DNA of 64,000 nt from an uncultured Eubacteriales bacterium (GTDB lineage Bacteria; Bacillota; Clostridia; Oscillospirales; CAG-382), in the NCBI GenBank assembly GCA_934446675.1, contig CAKSEL010000010.1, positions 57,708-121,707 on the forward strand, written 5' to 3'. A program made the translations under genes and the position numbers. Positions 60,211 through 64,000 of this stretch are shown here, one piece after another (position 1 is the stretch's first letter; each line of letters begins with the position of its first letter). The notes beneath the pieces are model-generated. The model was given only the letters and a program-made list of their open reading frames with translations. It did not search any database and was not told the DNA's origin.

Positions 60211-61200
60211 ATGAAACAGATAATAATGGAAGGCCCTAAAAAAAGCAAAGTGGTCGAGGTTGATATACCAAAGATAAACGAAAATCAGATTCTTGTAAAG
60301 GTGCGCTACACCGGTATGTGCCACTCGGAATGGTACCCGTGGTCGGTTGCCGTACCCGGACAGGTTTTCGGTCATGAATCAATGGGATACGTCGCAGACG
60401 TCGGTGCAAATGTAAAGGATTTCAAAATCGGCGACAGAGTAACTGGACTCGGCGGCGGAGGATACAAGGAATACATAGTCATGGAGCCGTCAAAAGTAAT
60501 GCACATTCCCGAAAACATTGCGGACGAGGACGCGATTGTAGAGCCTATCGGCTGTCTTATGAGCGTCGGCAGCAGAATGATGCCGAAACTGCTTGACGAC
60601 GAGATAATAGTCGTCGGAACGGGTTACATGGGCTTAGGCATGGTGTCAATGTTCAAGGCTATGGGTTACGGACGCGTAATTGCCGTGGACAAGAGAAAAG
60701 AGGCGCTCGACAACGCGCTGAAGTACGGTGCGGACGAGGTATATCTGCCCGAAGAGATGAAACCGTATTTCAAGCTTGACTGGGAAACATGGAATTCTCC
60801 CGATCTTACCCGCGACGGGCACAAGACGGACATTTTCCACACGGGTTTTGAAAACGTAATGGAATTTACCGGAACGCCGGACGGCCTTGACCTTGCAGGC
60901 GCGCTTACCTGCGCCCACGGACGTCTCGGAATCGGCGGATACCACAACGACAGTCTGAGAACCGTGGATTTCAAGCTCTGGAACATGAAAGCCATAAACA
61001 TTATAAACTGCCATGAAAGAAGAATAGATTTTGAGGCTGAGCTTTGCCGCAGAGGTCTTGACCTTATCTCAAAGGGCATATGGAAATTCATCGGCACGGT
61101 AAATCACATCTATTCAATGGACGAGTTTGACAAGGCAAATTACGACATGGAAGCACACACCGGCAACTTTATCAAGGGCGCCGTCAGATGCGATTTATAA
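60211..61200 (+). CDS. Zinc-type medium-chain dehydrogenase (sorbitol/threonine dehydrogenase-like)
   Basis: The 329-residue protein has the catalytic zinc Cys in YTGMCHSEW (about residues 32-40), GHESMGYV (about 53-60), and the NAD-binding motif VVGTGYMGLGMVSMFKAMG (about 133-151). The structural zinc loop with four Cys is missing. It probably oxidises a polyol or sugar. ATG 60211 is used rather than the ATG at 60199, which is too close to GGAG. It is divergent from the araC-like gene, a plausible regulator. Confidence 0.85.
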   Translation: MKQIIMEGPKKSKVVEVDIPKINENQILVKVRYTGMCHSEWYPWSVAVPGQVFGHESMGYVADVGANVKDFKIGDRVTGLGGGGYKEYIVMEPSKVMHIPENIADEDAIVEPIGCLMSVGSRMMPKLLDDEIIVVGTGYMGLGMVSMFKAMGYGRVIAVDKRKEALDNALKYGADEVYLPEEMKPYFKLDWETWNSPDLTRDGHKTDIFHTGFENVMEFTGTPDGLDLAGALTCAHGRLGIGGYHNDSLRTVDFKLWNMKAINIINCHERRIDFEAELCRRGLDLISKGIWKFIGTVNHIYSMDEFDKANYDMEAHTGNFIKGAVRCDL

Positions 61201-61236
61201 CCACAGCGGCTGTTTCTTGAAATCCGATAATTATTT

Positions 61237-61260
61237 AAGCCGCCGTAAGGCGGCTTTTTG
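61237..61260 (+). terminator. Terminator of the zinc dehydrogenase gene
   Basis: AAGCCGCC-GTAA-GGCGGCTT is followed by a T run. Confidence 0.9.
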
Positions 61261-61343
61261 CCCGTTTGGGTCAGCCGCACAAAACAAATTCCGTTTTCCG
61301 TGTTTTTCTCGCCCAAAAAACCGTACCAATTCCAAAAAAACAC

Positions 61344-61372
61344 TTGACAAACGCGCCAAAACGTGATATACT
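61344..61372 (+). promoter_or_regulatory. Sigma-A promoter for tRNA-Lys
   Basis: TTGACA (61344-61349) and TATACT (61367-61372) have 17-base spacing, 31 bases upstream of the tRNA. Confidence 0.8.
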
Positions 61373-61403
61373 ATTAACGCTGTCCGAAAATGACACATAT
61401 TTT

Positions 61404-61479
61404 GCCCCTGTAGCTCAGTAGGTAGAGCACATGACTTTTAATCATGGTGTCCGGAGTTCGACTCTCCGCAGGAGCACCA
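61404..61479 (+). tRNA. tRNA-Lys (anticodon TTT)
   Basis: A cloverleaf with anticodon loop CTTTTAA and encoded CCA. The acceptor arms GCCCCTG and CAGGAGC leave one C-A mismatch at pair 3-70. Confidence 0.93.
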
Positions 61480-61562
61480 AAACGGCTTACCGAAGTGTAG
61501 GTCGTTTTTTTGTTGCACAAATACAGAACCGGCATACCGCCAAACGTCAAAAATCGGGGACG

Positions 61563-62111
61563 GTGAGAAAAATCGACATTTATATTTACAGCAAGCAAAA
61601 ACAGCACAAATCCTGCGACACCGATGCACTTATTATAAAAAGTTTCGGATATTATTCGGAAAAACACGGTATCGGCTTTGATGAAAATGCCGAAGTTCTC
61701 CGCGACGGCGGCGGAAAGCCGCATTTTAAGAACGGTGCGCCGCAAATCGGCGTTACTCACACGGACGAGCTTGTTTTTATAGCGTTTGACAGTGATAATT
61801 TCGGAATTGATGCAGAAAAAGCTGCGCGCACGGTAAAAAGAAGCGCCGAAATTGCAAAAAAGTACATGACGCAAAGCGAACGCGCCTATATTGACAACGC
61901 CGCCGACCGCAATGCCGCGTTTCTTGAGATATGGGTAAAAAAAGAGGCATACGTAAAGTACACGGGTGCAGGGCTTCGCGGCATTTCGCGTGCAGATACG
62001 GATTGTGCCGGGCTTTGCTTTTCACGCATACAATACAAGGATTACATTATATACATCTGTGCGGAAAAATCCGTTGAAAACGCAGAGATACATGATTTAC
62101 GGGGTGATTGA
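61563..62111 (+). CDS. 4'-phosphopantetheinyl transferase (Sfp type)
   Basis: The enzyme attaches phosphopantetheine from CoA to carrier proteins. The roughly 182-residue protein has GVTHTDELVFIAF, FGIDAEKA (metal-binding acids) and FLEIWVKKEAYVKYTGAGL, the Sfp-type W..KEA signature. The frame runs back through tRNA-Lys, so the start must be downstream. GTG 61563 after GGGGA is the first plausible codon, although its spacing is short. The MFS gene begins immediately after its stop. A carrier protein or biosynthetic cluster is not visible nearby, so this is probably the general PPTase. Confidence 0.8.
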   Translation: MRKIDIYIYSKQKQHKSCDTDALIIKSFGYYSEKHGIGFDENAEVLRDGGGKPHFKNGAPQIGVTHTDELVFIAFDSDNFGIDAEKAARTVKRSAEIAKKYMTQSERAYIDNAADRNAAFLEIWVKKEAYVKYTGAGLRGISRADTDCAGLCFSRIQYKDYIIYICAEKSVENAEIHDLRGD

Positions 62112-63275
62112 ATGTCAGCGCTGCTGCTTGCGGTAATATACATAACATATATAGGGTTAGGAATTCCTGACTCACTGTTCGGTGCGGCATGGCCTGCGGT
62201 ATACACTGAATTCGGGCTTCCGCTTTCGGCTGCGAACGCCGTAACTATTTTGACCTTTGCTTTTACAATGATTATAAGCCTTTACAGTGCGCAGATCGTA
62301 AAGCGTTTCGGAACACCGTTAACCACAGCCGTAAGCACGGCTATGACGGCAGTCGGACTTTTAGGCACGGCGCTTGCGCCGAACTTTTTTATAGTGTGCT
62401 TATGCACGGTGCCTTTGGGATTCGGCGCAGGAGCTATTGACGCGGCGCTCAACAACTACATTGCGCTCAATTACAAAGCGACGCACATGAACTTTCTGCA
62501 CTGTTTTTACGGCGTCGGCGTTTCGCTTAGTCCGTATCTTATGTCGCTTGCGCTGAAAGGTCAGAACTGGCGCGGAGGATATGCATATGCGACGGTGCTT
62601 CAGGTTGTAATTACGATTATAACTTTTTTAGCGCTTCCGGTATGGGCGAAAGTCAGTCACAGCGAGACTGAGGAGAAGAGCGGGGAGGAGATAAAAACTC
62701 TCGGCATATGGCAGATGTTAAAAATGCCGAAGGTGCGAATGGCGTGCGCGGTATTTATGACGTCCTGCGGAATAGAATATACCTGCGGAACATGGGGAAG
62801 CACGTTTCTTGTACTTGCCAAAGGCATGAGTGCGCAAAGAGCCGCGGCGACGATAACGTTTTACTATCTCGGAATTACGATCGGGCGTTTTCTGTCCGGA
62901 ATTATTGCGGCAAAGCTTTCGAGCCGGCGTATAATAATTCTCGGTCAGTGCATAGTTTTACTTGCGATCATACTTTTATTCCTGCCGTTATCATACGTTT
63001 TTGCGGCGCTGGGACTATTTCTTGTAGGCTTGGGCAACGGTCCGTTATATCCCAATCTTGTACATCTTACGCCTGACAATTTCGGGCGCGGCATTTCGCA
63101 GTCCGTTATGGGCATACAGATGGCTACGGCGTCCATCGGAATAATGCTTATACCGCCGTTATTCGGGCTTATAGCGCAGGTTATAGGAACATGGATCTTC
63201 CCGCTGTTTTTACTTGTTTTGTTTATTATTATGATTATTGAAAACACGCGGCTGAACAGGTGCCGGGACAAATAA
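62112..63275 (+). CDS. MFS transporter
   Basis: The 387-residue protein has about twelve hydrophobic helices, a central basic/acidic loop (about residues 180-195) and GIGRF/KRFGTP-type loop motifs (here VKRFGTPL and TIGRFLSG) of the major facilitator family. It resembles sugar or drug transporters of the FucP/YcaD-like group with GIPDSLFGAAWP near the start. ATG directly follows the PPTase TGA, with GGGGTG as ribosome binding site. The substrate is unknown. Confidence 0.85.
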   Translation: MSALLLAVIYITYIGLGIPDSLFGAAWPAVYTEFGLPLSAANAVTILTFAFTMIISLYSAQIVKRFGTPLTTAVSTAMTAVGLLGTALAPNFFIVCLCTVPLGFGAGAIDAALNNYIALNYKATHMNFLHCFYGVGVSLSPYLMSLALKGQNWRGGYAYATVLQVVITIITFLALPVWAKVSHSETEEKSGEEIKTLGIWQMLKMPKVRMACAVFMTSCGIEYTCGTWGSTFLVLAKGMSAQRAAATITFYYLGITIGRFLSGIIAAKLSSRRIIILGQCIVLLAIILLFLPLSYVFAALGLFLVGLGNGPLYPNLVHLTPDNFGRGISQSVMGIQMATASIGIMLIPPLFGLIAQVIGTWIFPLFLLVLFIIMIIENTRLNRCRDK

Positions 63276-63289
63276 CCTTTTGGGGGTGG

Positions 63290-63450
63290 TTGTGTTTGGC
63301 TGAAACGGGTTATATTCTTCAAAGTGCGACTTTGTACTGACGCTTTTCTTTACAGAAAAGCGTCAGCATAGAGTTGCACATGGCAGCAAGTTATCTTTTT
63401 GCAAAAGAAGTTACACTCAGCCCAAAATAGTCACCACTCAACCAATCAGG
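63290..63450. repeat. Intergenic composite repeat R10 (two M3 cores head to head)
   Basis: An inverted M3 core and a forward M3 core share one hairpin, GACGCTTTTC/GAAAAGCGTC with a small loop (about 63338-63365). The tails run outward in both directions. No gene is present between the MFS gene and the tRNA cluster. Confidence 0.75.
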
Positions 63451-63495
63451 CGCCGCCGCAATAAAAAATCCCCACCCTACTGGATGAGGAAAAAA

Positions 63496-63571
<76 letters not shown>

Positions 63572-63641
63572 ATGAGCCTGATATACCGAAATACGACATA
63601 TGCAAGCAATATGCGGTGCTTCGGAAAACCGTACACCGTTT

Positions 63642-63718
63642 TGGCGACTCGAATGGGGCTCGAACCCATGACCTCCAGCGTGACAGGCTGGCGTTCTAAC
63701 CAGCTGAACTACCGAGCC
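63642..63718 (-). tRNA. tRNA-Asp (anticodon GTC)
   Basis: Minus-strand cloverleaf with acceptor GGCTCGG, anticodon loop CTGTCAC and encoded CCA. Confidence 0.95.
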
Positions 63719-63763
63719 GTGGTTAGAAAATAAATTGTAAGTACCGCTTGTCCGCAGTACGGG

Positions 63764-63839
63764 TGGTGGGAGTTAACGGGTTCGAACCGCTGACCCTCTG
63801 CTTGTAAGGCAGATGCTCTCCCAGCTGAGCTAAACTCCC
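63764..63839 (-). tRNA. tRNA-Val (anticodon TAC)
   Basis: Minus-strand cloverleaf with acceptor GGGAGTT, anticodon loop CTTACAA and encoded CCA. Confidence 0.95.
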
Positions 63840-63842
63840 GTA

Positions 63843-63918
63843 TGGAGCGGATTACGGGGCTCGAACCCGCCACCTCGACCTTGGCAAGGTCGCGCTCTAC
63901 CAAATGAGCTAAATCCGC
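63843..63918 (-). tRNA. tRNA-Gly (anticodon GCC)
   Basis: Minus-strand cloverleaf with acceptor GCGGATT, anticodon loop TTGCCAA and encoded CCA, 3 bases from tRNA-Val. Confidence 0.95.
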
Positions 63919-63924
63919 ATTAAG

Positions 63925-64000
63925 TGGTGCCTCCGATCGGAATTGAACCAATGACACGGGGATTTTCAGTCCCCTGCTCTACCAACTGAGCTACAGAGGC
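63925..64000 (-). tRNA. tRNA-Phe (anticodon GAA)
   Basis: Minus-strand cloverleaf with acceptor GCCTCTG, anticodon loop CTGAAAA and encoded CCA. Its 5' end coincides with the window edge; the cluster probably continues beyond it. Confidence 0.93.

Overview
The window comes from a spore-forming member of the Clostridia (Bacillota), probably a gut-associated lineage near the Oscillospirales or Christensenellales. The evidence is Spo0A, SpoVAD, SpoVAE, a SpoIVFB-like protease, RicT, a YitT-family protein, DUF951, a clostridial-type THF riboswitch on an ECF folate transporter, and consensus sigma-A promoters (TTGACA-17-TATAAT) in front of several genes and RNAs. The exact genus cannot be read from the sequence. 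About 50 protein genes, nine tRNAs and one tmRNA are supported.

Layout. 0.3-8.2 kb: yfbR (minus), a lipoprotein, secA, two related multi-pass membrane proteins, a FlK-like thioesterase and an anchored protein. 9-12.6 kb: DUF951-prfA-tsaC-coaE-lytic transglycosylase, a tightly packed operon. 13.4-19.1 kb: M18 aminopeptidase, a galactokinase-like GHMP kinase, YycJ-type MBL hydrolase and a histidine phosphatase. 19.2-21 kb (minus): SDR dehydrogenase plus sugar isomerase/epimerase. 21.3-26.6 kb: RluD-like enzyme, ruvC, holB, ricT and truB. 27.4-31 kb: glyA, maf and an acyl-CoA synthetase. 31.2-34.9 kb (minus): mnmM and three tandem M42 peptidase homologues, the last catalytically dead by sequence. 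35-37.7 kb: a transpeptidase PBP and spo0A. 39-42.8 kb: three tRNAs, then a CE15-like esterase-folC-QueG-like operon (minus). 42.9-46.9 kb: spoVAD-spoVAE-yitT, the riboswitch and folT, and a SpoIVFB-like protease with a tiny membrane partner. 47-53.7 kb: M14 peptidase, uvrB, ybaB, thyX and glnS. 54.8-57.2 kb: a possible 22-residue peptide, a hairpin RNA candidate, smpB, an esterase and tmRNA. 57.3-64 kb: a carbohydrate locus (glycosidase-like protein, AraC regulator, zinc dehydrogenase), tRNA-Lys, a PPTase, an MFS carrier and a five-tRNA minus-strand cluster.

The most unusual feature is a family of long, modular, non-coding repeats filling ten intergenic regions (about 7 kb, roughly 11% of the window). 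They always separate operons and never interrupt one. Each is built from three recurring modules, called here M1, M2 and M3. Within the modules the flanks are conserved while the hairpin stems change on both sides together, so that base pairing is kept. This looks like an undescribed family of structured elements, either RNA or single-stranded DNA.

Several genes touch one-carbon and folate metabolism (glyA, folC, riboswitch-folT, thyX). Two linked genes and one RNA make the trans-translation system (smpB, ssrA). Sporulation genes are scattered rather than in their usual neighbourhoods.
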